The notes beneath the pieces were generated by a model. That model ran no database searches, was not told the origin of the DNA, and worked only from the letters and a program-made list of their open reading frames with translations. Source: Candidatus Mediterraneibacter excrementigallinarum (GTDB lineage: Bacteria; Bacillota; Clostridia; Lachnospirales; Lachnospiraceae). From it: 64,000 nucleotides of DNA. Where the stretch lies: assembly GCA_019120075.1 (NCBI GenBank), contig DWVT01000020.1, forward strand, positions 21,463 to 85,462, given 5' to 3'. How positions within the stretch are numbered: the stretch's first letter is position 1; each line of letters starts with the position of its first letter. Made by a program: the position numbers and the translations under genes. This document shows positions 1 to 7,568 of the stretch, one piece after another.

Positions 1-533
1 CCGCGTTTGATCTTCTGCTCCCACAACACAATCTCTCCGCTGTCCATGCTTTTCTTCACATCAATCACCCGCTGATTGGAAGAGCCCCGGAATACAAGGG
101 TGATATCCTTAAGCGATTCCACAAACCGGCCGTCTACCAGGATATCGAGCATGGACAGCATCTCATCGGTCCACTCACACCTTGCACGGCTCTCCCCGAG
201 CAGTTCTTTATCAAAAAGATATCCGCTGTAGCACCAGATGGTCTTCTCCGGATATCTTTCTCTTACTTTTCTGAGAAACGGGACAAGCACAGCCTGATTC
301 TGAGGTTCAAAAGGCTCCCCTCCAAGCAGGGACAGCCCGTTGATATAACCGGGCTCCAGAGCTTTTAACAGTTCGTCTTCCGTTTCCTTCGTAAACTCTT
401 TTCCATAACAGAAGTCCCAGGTCTCTCTGTTAAAGCACCCGGGACAGTGATGAGTACATCCGGAAACGAAGAGGGAGACTCTCACTCCCTCCCCGTTCGC
501 GATGTCACATTTCTTGATTTCTCCGTAATACAT
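1..533 (-). CDS. nrdG: Anaerobic ribonucleotide reductase activating protein (partial)
   Basis: Radical-SAM activase that installs the glycyl radical on NrdD. The frame starts at the ATG at 533-531 (MYYGEIKKCDIANGEG) and runs off the window start after about 177 codons, so the stop is not seen. It is probably near complete, since family members have about 155-180 residues. The SAM cluster motif is visible early as SGCTHHCPGC (CxxxCxxC), followed by SLLGGEPF, the GGEP-type SAM-binding strand. It lies 60 bp downstream of nrdD on the same strand and is almost certainly its operon partner, as in most anaerobes. The family assignment is secure; only the C-terminus is unknown. Confidence 0.93.
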   Translation of the reverse strand, partial: MYYGEIKKCDIANGEGVRVSLFVSGCTHHCPGCFNRETWDFCYGKEFTKETEDELLKALEPGYINGLSLLGGEPFEPQNQAVLVPFLRKVRERYPEKTIWCYSGYLFDKELLGESRARCEWTDEMLSMLDILVDGRFVESLKDITLVFRGSSNQRVIDVKKSMDSGEIVLWEQKIKR

Positions 534-593
534 CTTTTTCGTTTCCTGTTCTCTTATGCTGGACGCGCTTACTGTGAATAGTAATGCTGTATC

Positions 594-2753
594 CTACAGA
601 TGCAGCACCCTTTCCTTGATTTCCTGTGTCCTTCCCTGATTCCAGAACTGTGTACCGATGTATCCACAGGTACGTCTCGCCACATTCAGGGTGTTCTGAT
701 CACGGTTTCCGCAGTGAGGGCATTCCCACTCCAGTTTTCCGTCTTCCCCCGTTACGATCTTGATCTCTCCGTCGTATCCGCACGCCTGGCAGTAATCACT
801 CTTTGTGTTCAGTTCCGCGTACATGATATTGTCATAAATGAACCGGATGACCTGAAGCACCGCCGGGATATTATCCTGCATATCCGGCACCTCCACATAG
901 CTGATGGCTCCTCCGGTGGAAAGGGCCTGGAACTGAGACTCAAATTTCAGCTTGGAGAACGCGTCGATCTCCTCCGCCACGTTAACGTGGTAGCTGTTGG
1001 TGATATAACTCTTGTCCGTCACCCCCGGAATGATACCGAACCGCTTCTGAAGGCATTTTGCAAACTTGTATGTTGTACTTTCGATGGGAGATCCGTAAAT
1101 GCTGAACGCGATGTTTGTCTCCTCTTTCCACTTGTCACAGGCATCGTTCATATGCTGCATTACTTCCAGGGCAAACGGTGTCGCTTCCGGATCCGTATGC
1201 GACTTTCCTGTCATGTACTTCACACACTCATACAGTCCGGCATATCCCAGAGAAATGGAAGAATATCCGCCATAGAGCAGCTTGTCGATGGGTTCTCCCT
1301 TCTTCAGACGAGCCAGCGCTCCGTACTGCCACAGGATCGGCGCCGCGTCCGAGAGCGTCCCCTTCAATCTGTTATGCCTGCACATCAGAGCACGGTAGCA
1401 CAGGTTCAGTCTCTCGTCAAATACCTTCCAGAACTTTTCCTTGTCTCCGCCCGATGAAAGCGCCACATCTACCAGATTGATGGTGACCACGCCCTGGTTG
1501 AACCTTCCGTAGAACTTATAGTTCCCGTTCTCGTCCTTCCATGGATTCAGTGCGCTCCTGCAGCCCATCACAGGGAAGCAGTTTCCTTCTTTTAATTCTT
1601 TCATCTTCTTCTCAGAGATATAGTCCGGAACAAGCCGCTTTGCCGTACACTTTGCCGCAAGCTCTGTCAGGTAGTAGTATGGCTGCCCCTCCTCGATATT
1701 GTCCTCCTCAAGGACATAGATCAGTTTCGGGAATGCCGGCGTAACCCAGACGCCCGCCTCATTCTTCACGCCCTGATAGCGCTGCTTCAGCGTCTCCTCG
1801 ATGATCATGGCAAGATCTTTCTTCTCCGCCTCGCTCTTCGCCTCGTTCAGATACATGAACACGGTCAGGAAAGGTGCCTGTCCGTTGGTCGTCATCAGAG
1901 TGATCACCTGATATTCAATGGTCTGGACTCCCTTTGTGATCTCCCTTTTCAGCCTGCGTTCTACAATCTCATGGAGCACTTCCTTCGGATACTCCATTCC
2001 CACCAGTTCCATCTCCTGGAGCACTTCTGTGCGGATCTTCTCTCTGGACACCTGGACAAAAGGCGCAAGATGCGCCAGGGAAATGCTCTGTCCGCCGTAC
2101 TGGTTGCTGGCCACCTGAGCGATGATCTGGGTCGCGATGTTGCAGGCTGTTGAAAAGCTGTGCGGTTTCTCGATCATGGTCCCGCTGATGACCGTTCCAT
2201 TCTGGAGCATATCCTCCAGGTTGACCAGATCACAGTTGTGCATGTGCTGTGCATAATAATCGGAATCATGGAAATGGATGATCCCCGCTTTGTCCGCCTC
2301 GACGATATCCTCCGGAAGGAGCATCCTCTGTGTCAGGTCACGGCTGACCTCTCCCGCCATGTAGTCTCTCTGCACACTGTTGACCGCCGGGTTCTTATTG
2401 GAGTTTTCCTGCTTCACATCCTCGTTGTTGCACTCGATCAGCGAAAGGATACGGTTGTCCGTAGTGTTCGCCCGGCGAACGAGGGAGCGTTTGTAACGGT
2501 ATCTCACATAACTTCTCGCCAGGTCAAAAGCCCCTGTCGCCATGATCTGATTCTCCACCATATCCTGGATCTCCTCCACGGATACGGCACGGTTCAGTTT
2601 ATTACATTTAAATTCCACATATTCCGCGATGTCCTCGATCTGACCGTCACTGAGGCTTCTGTTCTCAGCGTTTGTATCCGCCTTTGTGACCGCGGTGATG
2701 ATCTTTTTAATATCAAATACTTCTTCCGAGCCATTTCTCTTGATAATCTTCAT
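594..2753 (-). CDS. nrdD: Anaerobic (class III) ribonucleoside-triphosphate reductase
   Basis: Glycyl-radical enzyme that reduces ribonucleoside triphosphates to deoxynucleotides without oxygen, in the cytoplasm. The 719-residue length is normal. The N-terminal 90 or so residues are an ATP-cone (MKIIKRNGSEEVFDIKKI), the allosteric domain. Near the C-terminus are the zinc-ribbon cysteines CQACGYDG and CPHCGNRD, then RRTCGYIGTQFWNQGR, which carries the glycyl-radical glycine. The start ATG at 2753 has a good AGGAGA ribosome site. nrdG follows 60 bp downstream. The upstream promoter carries two NrdR-like boxes, so repression by NrdR when dNTPs are plentiful is expected. Confidence 0.97.
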   Translation of the reverse strand: MKIIKRNGSEEVFDIKKIITAVTKADTNAENRSLSDGQIEDIAEYVEFKCNKLNRAVSVEEIQDMVENQIMATGAFDLARSYVRYRYKRSLVRRANTTDNRILSLIECNNEDVKQENSNKNPAVNSVQRDYMAGEVSRDLTQRMLLPEDIVEADKAGIIHFHDSDYYAQHMHNCDLVNLEDMLQNGTVISGTMIEKPHSFSTACNIATQIIAQVASNQYGGQSISLAHLAPFVQVSREKIRTEVLQEMELVGMEYPKEVLHEIVERRLKREITKGVQTIEYQVITLMTTNGQAPFLTVFMYLNEAKSEAEKKDLAMIIEETLKQRYQGVKNEAGVWVTPAFPKLIYVLEEDNIEEGQPYYYLTELAAKCTAKRLVPDYISEKKMKELKEGNCFPVMGCRSALNPWKDENGNYKFYGRFNQGVVTINLVDVALSSGGDKEKFWKVFDERLNLCYRALMCRHNRLKGTLSDAAPILWQYGALARLKKGEPIDKLLYGGYSSISLGYAGLYECVKYMTGKSHTDPEATPFALEVMQHMNDACDKWKEETNIAFSIYGSPIESTTYKFAKCLQKRFGIIPGVTDKSYITNSYHVNVAEEIDAFSKLKFESQFQALSTGGAISYVEVPDMQDNIPAVLQVIRFIYDNIMYAELNTKSDYCQACGYDGEIKIVTGEDGKLEWECPHCGNRDQNTLNVARRTCGYIGTQFWNQGRTQEIKERVLHL

Positions 2754-2792
2754 TCTGATATTCTCCTATTGTATCAATTTGGTACAGGCATT

Positions 2793-2845
2793 ATTCTAAT
2801 ACAAAATGTAGTGTTTGGCAATCCCAAAAACACACCATCATGTAT
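2793..2845 (-). promoter_or_regulatory. nrdD promoter with two NrdR-like boxes
   Basis: On the minus strand the -35 TTGCCA (2821-2816) and -10 TAGAAT (2798-2793) are 17 bp apart. Two 16-bp sites resembling the NrdR consensus ACACTATATATTGTGT lie at 2799-2814 (about 13/16) and 2830-2845 (about 11/16). Their starts are exactly 31 bp apart, three helical turns, the known NrdR arrangement. The proximal box fills the -35/-10 spacer, so NrdR binding would block RNA polymerase. NrdR itself is not in the window. Confidence 0.75.
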
Positions 2846-2918
2846 TTTCAGAACAAACGCCGCATTTTCAGAGAATTTCTTTTTCCGGAAACATTTCACA
2901 GATTCTGTTATATAAAAA

Positions 2919-2955
2919 CAGACAGGAAGTTGAATTTTCTGTCACTTCCTGTCTG
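2919..2955 (-). terminator. Intrinsic terminator after the ZIP transporter gene
   Basis: A 12-bp perfect stem (CAGACAGGAAGT with ACTTCCTGTCTG) has a 13-nt loop. On the minus strand it is followed at once by TTTTTATATAA. It lies about 75 bp past the stop of the ZIP gene and would also insulate the nrdD promoter from read-through. A weaker T-run on the other side could make it work in both directions. Confidence 0.75.
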
Positions 2956-3029
2956 AACGACTTTTTTCCCTTATTCGGCTGTTCTCCAACTTTTTATTTC
3001 AGAAATATTCTGACAACGGCCGTTCCCTT

Positions 3030-3812
3030 CTATCCCAGCGCCACATCCAGGATCATCATGAGTGTAAAACCAAGGGCGACTCCCACCGTGCCGATATTGG
3101 AATGGGCTCCGGTCTGAGCCTCCGGGATCAGTTCCTCTACCACTACATAGATCATTGCTCCTGCCGCAAAGGCAAGGAGATAAGGAAGAAGCGGGACCAC
3201 CAGCCCGGTCAGAAGGATTGTCAGGAACGCCGCAACAGGCTCCACAATCCCGGACAACGCGCCGTATACAAAGGCTCTTTTTCTCGAAATCCCCTGTCCT
3301 TTCAAAGGCATGGAAATGATCGCCCCCTCAGGAAAGTTCTGGATCGCGATCCCCACGGAAAGCGTGAACGCCCCGGCGAGAGTCATCGCAGTATTTCCGG
3401 TCATGGCTCCGGCGAAGGTAACGCCCACTGCCATTCCCTCAGGGATATTATGGAGCGTCACTGCAAGGACAAGCATGGTTGTTTTTTTTAAATGGGAGGG
3501 CATTCCCTCCGGCTTCTCTTCCGTAAAATGAAGATGAGGCGTCAGTGTGTCAAGGATGAGCAGGAAGCCCATTCCCAGCAGAAAGCCTGCCGCTGCGGGG
3601 ATCCATGCGATCCCTCCCGCCTCCTCCGACATATCGATCGCCGGGATAAGCAGGGACCACACAGATGCCGCGATCATCACTCCTGACGCGAATCCCAGAA
3701 GAAGCTTCTGAAGTTTCTGGTTCATCTCCTTTTTCATAAAAAATACCATTGCCGCCCCCAGGGCAGTTCCTGCAAATGGTATCAGGATCCCGAATAATAT
3801 GTTTTTATCCAT
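3030..3812 (-). CDS. ZIP family divalent metal transporter (ZupT/GufA-like)
   Basis: Inner-membrane importer of zinc or other divalent metals. The protein has 260 residues and about eight hydrophobic segments. The two metal-path motifs are present: HNIPEGMAVGV near residue 120 and NFPEGAIISMP near residue 160, matching the HNxPEG and xxPEGxxxS signatures of ZIP helices 4 and 5. A basic/acidic loop precedes the first motif. The start ATG at 3812 has a GAGGGAGAG ribosome site that lies inside one arm of a 13-bp inverted repeat (see the leader entry), so translation may be controlled. It could be co-transcribed with the upstream flavodoxin gene, 130 bp away. The metal specificity cannot be read from the sequence. 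Confidence 0.9.
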   Translation of the reverse strand: MDKNILFGILIPFAGTALGAAMVFFMKKEMNQKLQKLLLGFASGVMIAASVWSLLIPAIDMSEEAGGIAWIPAAAGFLLGMGFLLILDTLTPHLHFTEEKPEGMPSHLKKTTMLVLAVTLHNIPEGMAVGVTFAGAMTGNTAMTLAGAFTLSVGIAIQNFPEGAIISMPLKGQGISRKRAFVYGALSGIVEPVAAFLTILLTGLVVPLLPYLLAFAAGAMIYVVVEELIPEAQTGAHSNIGTVGVALGFTLMMILDVALG

Positions 3813-3819
3813 CTTTTCT

Positions 3820-3935
3820 CTCCCTCTGATGCCCCCTCGAAGCAGTATGCATGGCTGCAGACCGCTTTTACTGGAAAGGGACTTCTTTTATTGTTCATTT
3901 TTTACCGCTGCTCTTATGATATGCATCAGAGGGAG
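3820..3935 (-). promoter_or_regulatory. Structured leader of the ZIP gene that can hide its ribosome site
   Basis: A perfect 13-bp inverted repeat (arms 3923-3935 and 3820-3832, CTCCCTCTGATGC on the minus strand) encloses about 90 nt. The 3' arm contains the Shine-Dalgarno sequence AGGGAG, 8 nt before the ATG. A second helix inside can form between AAGAGCAG and CTGCTT. The 5' arm begins 6 nt after the flavodoxin stop codon. This looks like a translational switch or riboswitch-like leader. I could not match it to the czcD or yybP-ykoY metal riboswitches by eye. Confidence 0.45.
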
Positions 3936-3941
3936 TTTTTG

Positions 3942-4373
3942 TCAACGATTCTCCGCCAGTTCTTTTCCCGCGGCGCGGCATTCTTCCAGCGTCTCCTCGT
4001 CAGGAGCCTCATTGGCGATAATCCCTTCTTCCCTGACGAGCACTGCTCCGGCTTCCTTCATGCGCTGTGCCCAGTCTCTCATCCACTCTCCGTCTCCCCA
4101 CCCGTAGGATCCGAAAAGAAGGATCTTTTTTCCAGATACCAGAGGTTCCAGCTCCGCAACGAAAGGTTCCATTTCGGACTCCTCCAGCTGCTCCGCGCCC
4201 ATAGACGGGCAGCCCAGGGCAAATGACTCCTCCCCCGAAAGTGCTCCTGCGTCAGCTTCCGATACTTCCATCACCGCAGCATCAGCGCCCGCTTCCCGGA
4301 TTCCTTCTGCGACAGCCTCCGCCATTGCCTGAGTGTTTCCTGTTCCGCTCCAGTAAACTACTGATATACTCAT
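3942..4373 (-). CDS. Flavodoxin
   Basis: Small FMN electron carrier that replaces ferredoxin under iron limitation. From the ATG at 4373 the protein is 143 residues, the usual flavodoxin length. It begins MSISVVYWSGTGNTQAMAE, with the phosphate-binding loop SGTGNTQ at residues 9-15. Later flavin-contact loops include GCPSMGAEQLE and FGSYGWGDGEW. An in-frame upstream ATG at 4451 exists, but the chosen start has the ribosome site GAGGAG at the right spacing. It lies 80 bp downstream of the Fur-controlled DUF3793 gene on the same strand, and the pair is probably one iron-starvation operon. Confidence 0.92.
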   Translation of the reverse strand: MSISVVYWSGTGNTQAMAEAVAEGIREAGADAAVMEVSEADAGALSGEESFALGCPSMGAEQLEESEMEPFVAELEPLVSGKKILLFGSYGWGDGEWMRDWAQRMKEAGAVLVREEGIIANEAPDEETLEECRAAGKELAENR

Positions 4374-4453
4374 CTTATTCTCCTCCGTTTTCATTCCGGC
4401 TTCTGCCGGTGTTTCTTTCTGCGGTCCTTTTATCCCGCTGTCCTGACCCACAT

Positions 4454-5041
4454 CTACAGAGCAATCTCCCGAATGCTCTTTCCGGTCAGAAATTCATTCA
4501 CCGCGCAGTCTTTTGCACGGTCATATCTATTGAAGATCATTTTCGCAGCCGGAACATTGCCGTACACCTTCCAGTACCCGGTCATAAGAGCCCCTTTTCC
4601 CCTGTTCCGTATAAAGCCTATGACGTCTCCCGCCGGATAACCGAGAAAAGCCCCGATCTCGTGCGGAAATCCTATTCCCTGCTCCGCGCATTCCTCTACC
4701 CTGTGCGCCAGTCTTTCCAGCATCTCCTCCAGATCCATGGAACTGTATCCATATTCACGGATCAAAGATCGCACCTCCGGTCTGTTCAGGTATGCTTCCA
4801 GTTCTTTCGGGCGGTAAAAAAGGACAAGGCATCTGCCCCCGGATTCTGAAAGCCGGTGATACTCTATGCCCAGACCATCAAGGAGTTCTCCCAGCGATGT
4901 GTAGAGCTGCGAATCCACGGTTATGACACAGGATACTTTCAACCCTTTCAGAAACGGCGCACACTGAAGTACGACCTGAAACCCGAGGCGTATCCGTCTG
5001 TCACTGTTTTTTAAGAAATAAGACAATACTTCTGCCGGCAT
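4454..5041 (-). CDS. DUF3793 family protein
   Basis: Cytoplasmic protein of 195 residues without membrane segments. Its layout matches the DUF3793 family of Clostridia: an N-terminal segment of the type FQVVLQCAPFLKGLKVSCV, a central CLVLFYRPKELEAYLNRP block, then the conserved HEIGAFLGYP segment and GYWKVYGN. The biochemical role of the family is unknown. A promoter with a near-consensus Fur box lies just upstream and a flavodoxin gene follows, so a role in iron limitation is inferred. The family's late HEIGxFLGYPxxDV motif is intact, which suggests the gene is functional. Confidence 0.8.
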   Translation of the reverse strand: MPAEVLSYFLKNSDRRIRLGFQVVLQCAPFLKGLKVSCVITVDSQLYTSLGELLDGLGIEYHRLSESGGRCLVLFYRPKELEAYLNRPEVRSLIREYGYSSMDLEEMLERLAHRVEECAEQGIGFPHEIGAFLGYPAGDVIGFIRNRGKGALMTGYWKVYGNVPAAKMIFNRYDRAKDCAVNEFLTGKSIREIAL

Positions 5042-5059
5042 TGCTCCCTCCTTTTATTT

Positions 5060-5113
5060 TGAGAATGATTTTCAACTGCTAAAAATACTATCATATCATG
5101 ATACTTTTTTCAA
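5060..5113 (-). promoter_or_regulatory. DUF3793-flavodoxin promoter with Fur box
   Basis: On the minus strand, -35 TTGAAA (5113-5108) and -10 TAGTAT (5090-5085) have a 17-bp spacer. The 15-bp sequence TGAGAATGATTTTCA at 5060-5074 matches the 7-1-7 Fur consensus TGATAATNATTATCA at 13 positions and covers the likely transcription start. Repression by Fur with Fe2+ is the natural reading. Confidence 0.75.
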
Positions 5114-5170
5114 TACAGTTTTTGATAACATTTCTCAAAATTTATTTTTTGTTTTTTATCCTTTTTTTAG

Positions 5171-5199
5171 TTGTTCCCCACATTGCTTTAGTGTATAAT
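5171..5199 (+). promoter_or_regulatory. Sigma-A type promoter of the small P-loop gene
   Basis: -35 TTGTTC (5171-5176), 17-bp spacer, -10 TATAAT (5194-5199), in an A/T-rich region. The gene starts 63 bp downstream after the ribosome site AAGGAGAG. No regulator site is recognised. Confidence 0.6.
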
Positions 5200-5262
5200 G
5201 GATTTAAGATATTTGAGAGGTGAGAATTCTCAAACAATACATACATAAAGGAGAGATTCGCC

Positions 5263-5685
5263 ATGGTAAACTTAATTACAGGCCCAAGAGGCAGCGGAAA
5301 AACACAGCAAATGATCGAACTTGCAAATGAGAAGGTGAAAACTTCCAACGGTAACGTAGTATTTATCAAAAAGAGCCACAAAGATACATACACGGTAGAC
5401 TTTAATATCCGTGCGATCCGGATGGCTGATTATCCAGATATCCTTACACTCGAAGAATTCGTCGGGTTTCTTTACGGCATGGTGGCAGGCAACCATGATA
5501 TTGATACGATCTTTATCGACAGCGTGTTAAAACAGGCTAACATCACACTGGAAAGCCTTCCGGCATTTCTCCAGAAACTGAGCAAGATTTCCAATGAAAA
5601 CAATATTGATTTCTACCTCAGCATCGGCGCTGAGAAGAAAGATATACCAGATATAGATTCTTCTGACTATAATGTGATCAGCTAG
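5263..5685 (+). CDS. Small P-loop ATPase-like protein of unknown role
   Basis: A 140-residue cytoplasmic protein. Residues 3-14 are LITGPRGSGKTQ, a clear Walker A motif directly at the N-terminus, and DTIFIDSVL near residue 85 is a plausible Walker B strand. It lacks the domains of a complete AAA, ABC or RecA protein, so it is a minimal P-loop domain. Similar short proteins are, from memory, often annotated ATP-binding or PilT-like in Lachnospiraceae, but no pili genes are nearby and I assign no function. It is monocistronic, with its own promoter, a strong ribosome site (AAGGAGAG) and a strong terminator, which suggests a well-expressed housekeeping gene. Confidence 0.8.
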   Translation: MVNLITGPRGSGKTQQMIELANEKVKTSNGNVVFIKKSHKDTYTVDFNIRAIRMADYPDILTLEEFVGFLYGMVAGNHDIDTIFIDSVLKQANITLESLPAFLQKLSKISNENNIDFYLSIGAEKKDIPDIDSSDYNVIS

Positions 5686-5710
5686 ATGAAAACAGGGTCC
5701 TGCCCTAACA

Positions 5711-5755
5711 AAAAGCTGCCGGTTTCAGCATTCTTTGCTGAAACCGGCAGCTTTT
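5711..5755. terminator. Bidirectional intrinsic terminator
   Basis: A 19-bp perfect stem (5711-5729 with 5737-5755) with a 7-nt loop has A-tract and T-tract flanks. It ends both the plus-strand P-loop gene and the convergent minus-strand membrane-protein gene. Confidence 0.9.
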
Positions 5756-5785
5756 AACTTTTTATTCTCTTTTTTCTGACACACG

Positions 5786-7435
5786 TCACTGCTCTTCCAT
5801 ACCGTCATCGCCGGTGCCGTTCTCGGATTTCCCGACACCGTTCAGAGACAGGACCGTGTTGCTCTGATTTCCTTCTTTGTATTCGATCGTCACTTCATCC
5901 CCGACGTCAAACCGGATAATGTCAATAAAATCCACGACCGGAATATCAAAAATCTCATCAGATCCATCCAGCATGATATAGTAATGAGAATTTCCCTCAA
6001 TGACCCCCTGCGCGATCTTCGTGATCGGCGCTGTAACAGTACGGATCTCTCTCGTATCCTCCGCGGTCTCTTTTATACCATTCTCATACATCAGATCCGT
6101 ATAGGCTTCCTCACACTTGCTGACCGTATCTCCGGTTGCAACGATCTGATATTTCTGAACATTGACCATGGCGTACATCTTCACAAGTCCCGCATCGTCT
6201 TTCAGAGCGATAAAATACGTTGGTTCCCCGGAAATATTTAAAAGCAGCGGGAACGTGGCAGTATAATGAAGATTCTGCACCTGCCCTTCCGCTGAAGACA
6301 TGGCCGAAGCTTCTGTGGCGCCTTCCACCTCGTAAAACCTTGTCTCCATTGTTCTCTGGTTCATGAGCACAAATCCTACATTGGACTGATCACCACTCAC
6401 TGACGTCACGCCCGTATAGACCCAGACATCGTCATCGATCGCCAGATAATTATACCCTTCCGTTGTCTCCAGACAGTCCTTCTGGCCCAGTACGCTGTTG
6501 AGGAATCCATGTTTCAGCGTCCCGTAATAATCATAGAGCTGCACAAGAAGATCCGCGGAATAAGCTCTGTCGATCCACTGGGGCGCATCCTCTACGGCAT
6601 AGTCCTGTGTTTCGCCTGTGATCGCATTACACAGCACCACTCTTCCGATAGTGACTCCGCCAAAGAGCCCGATATTGTACTTTCTTACCGGACAGATCCA
6701 GTAGGGCACTCCTTCCTCATCCACCTCAAAGCTCAGGTCGTTAAAAATATAGGTCGGATATCGAAATCTAAGATGCCGGTAGATGTTCCGGTTAAAATGA
6801 TCGCTGGCGGTATATTTCATCCCGTTATCCAGCTTCACCAGCTCAGTATCCTGCGTCGCCATATCGATCATAATGTAGGCGGGTATTCCCTCACTCTGAT
6901 TGGTAAACCACTTGATCAGGCTGGCATATCTTAAAGGTGATACACGGACCGGCCGGTCATTATAATTGATCTGGGAGTAAAGTCCATCCACCTCAAACTG
7001 TGACACCATATCAACCATGCTCCCCATCTTCCTGTTTCCCAGAAGGGTTGCTGAATCACGGTCGAGGAGAGGGATCTGATCAAAGGACAGCTCCTCGATA
7101 TCTGTCGTAAACTCTCCGTTTTCCACAGTCATAAGCTGCTGATATTTTTTTGCGTTGACGACCGGGGACGAAAGCAGGGTCCCCGCGAGATAAACTATGA
7201 CCACTGCCGCCAGAAGTCCAAGGATCACTTTCAGTCCTTTTGACTCCTTCAGCTCATACCTGTCCAGATTCTTTTTACGTACAAAGAGCAGCCCGGCCAG
7301 AATGATCAGGATGATAAGAAACACCCAGAACTCCGTCGCATGGATATTGATCGCCGGCAGCGCCGTATAGTAATAAATTCCCAGCACAAGGATCACCAGG
7401 ACTGCAATAAGAAGTTTTGTCTTAATCTTTTTCAT
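5786..7435 (-). CDS. Membrane-anchored protein with large soluble domain, unknown function
   Basis: The protein has 549 residues. There are three hydrophobic segments in the first 100 residues (about 8-27, 36-52 and 68-88), each followed by charged residues, and the remaining 450 residues are predicted soluble, probably outside the membrane. The soluble part has no motif I recognise. It contains repeated beta-strand-like stretches such as YIMIDMATQDTELV and YYIMLDGSDEIFDIP, suggesting beta-rich domains, and ends in an acidic tail. The start ATG at 7435 follows GAAAGGGGAAAT. It lies downstream of trkH-trkA on the same strand but is separated by a hairpin, so a link to potassium transport is only positional. 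Confidence 0.7.
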   Translation of the reverse strand: MKKIKTKLLIAVLVILVLGIYYYTALPAINIHATEFWVFLIILIILAGLLFVRKKNLDRYELKESKGLKVILGLLAAVVIVYLAGTLLSSPVVNAKKYQQLMTVENGEFTTDIEELSFDQIPLLDRDSATLLGNRKMGSMVDMVSQFEVDGLYSQINYNDRPVRVSPLRYASLIKWFTNQSEGIPAYIMIDMATQDTELVKLDNGMKYTASDHFNRNIYRHLRFRYPTYIFNDLSFEVDEEGVPYWICPVRKYNIGLFGGVTIGRVVLCNAITGETQDYAVEDAPQWIDRAYSADLLVQLYDYYGTLKHGFLNSVLGQKDCLETTEGYNYLAIDDDVWVYTGVTSVSGDQSNVGFVLMNQRTMETRFYEVEGATEASAMSSAEGQVQNLHYTATFPLLLNISGEPTYFIALKDDAGLVKMYAMVNVQKYQIVATGDTVSKCEEAYTDLMYENGIKETAEDTREIRTVTAPITKIAQGVIEGNSHYYIMLDGSDEIFDIPVVDFIDIIRFDVGDEVTIEYKEGNQSNTVLSLNGVGKSENGTGDDGMEEQ

Positions 7436-7457
7436 TCATTTCCCCTTTCTTTCAAGA

Positions 7458-7483
7458 ATACCCTGCAATCGCTCGCAGGGTAT
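7458..7483 (-). terminator. Hairpin between trkH and the membrane-protein gene
   Basis: A 9-bp perfect stem (ATACCCTGC with GCAGGGTAT) with an 8-nt loop lies about 85 bp after trkH and just before the next gene's ribosome site. There is no good U-run, so it may be a weak terminator or an mRNA processing or stabilising hairpin. Confidence 0.4.
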
Positions 7484-7568
7484 CTTCAGTATCTCCCCGG
7501 CGGTATATCCGGGAAGGCATCCTATTCAGTTATAAATGTATCTGTCCGGCCTGAAGCATGATACATCC

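Noticed and set aside
3810-3935. Known metal riboswitch (yybP-ykoY or czcD) before the ZIP gene
   Set aside because: The conserved cores of these classes are not visible; only the inverted repeat and one inner helix are supported.
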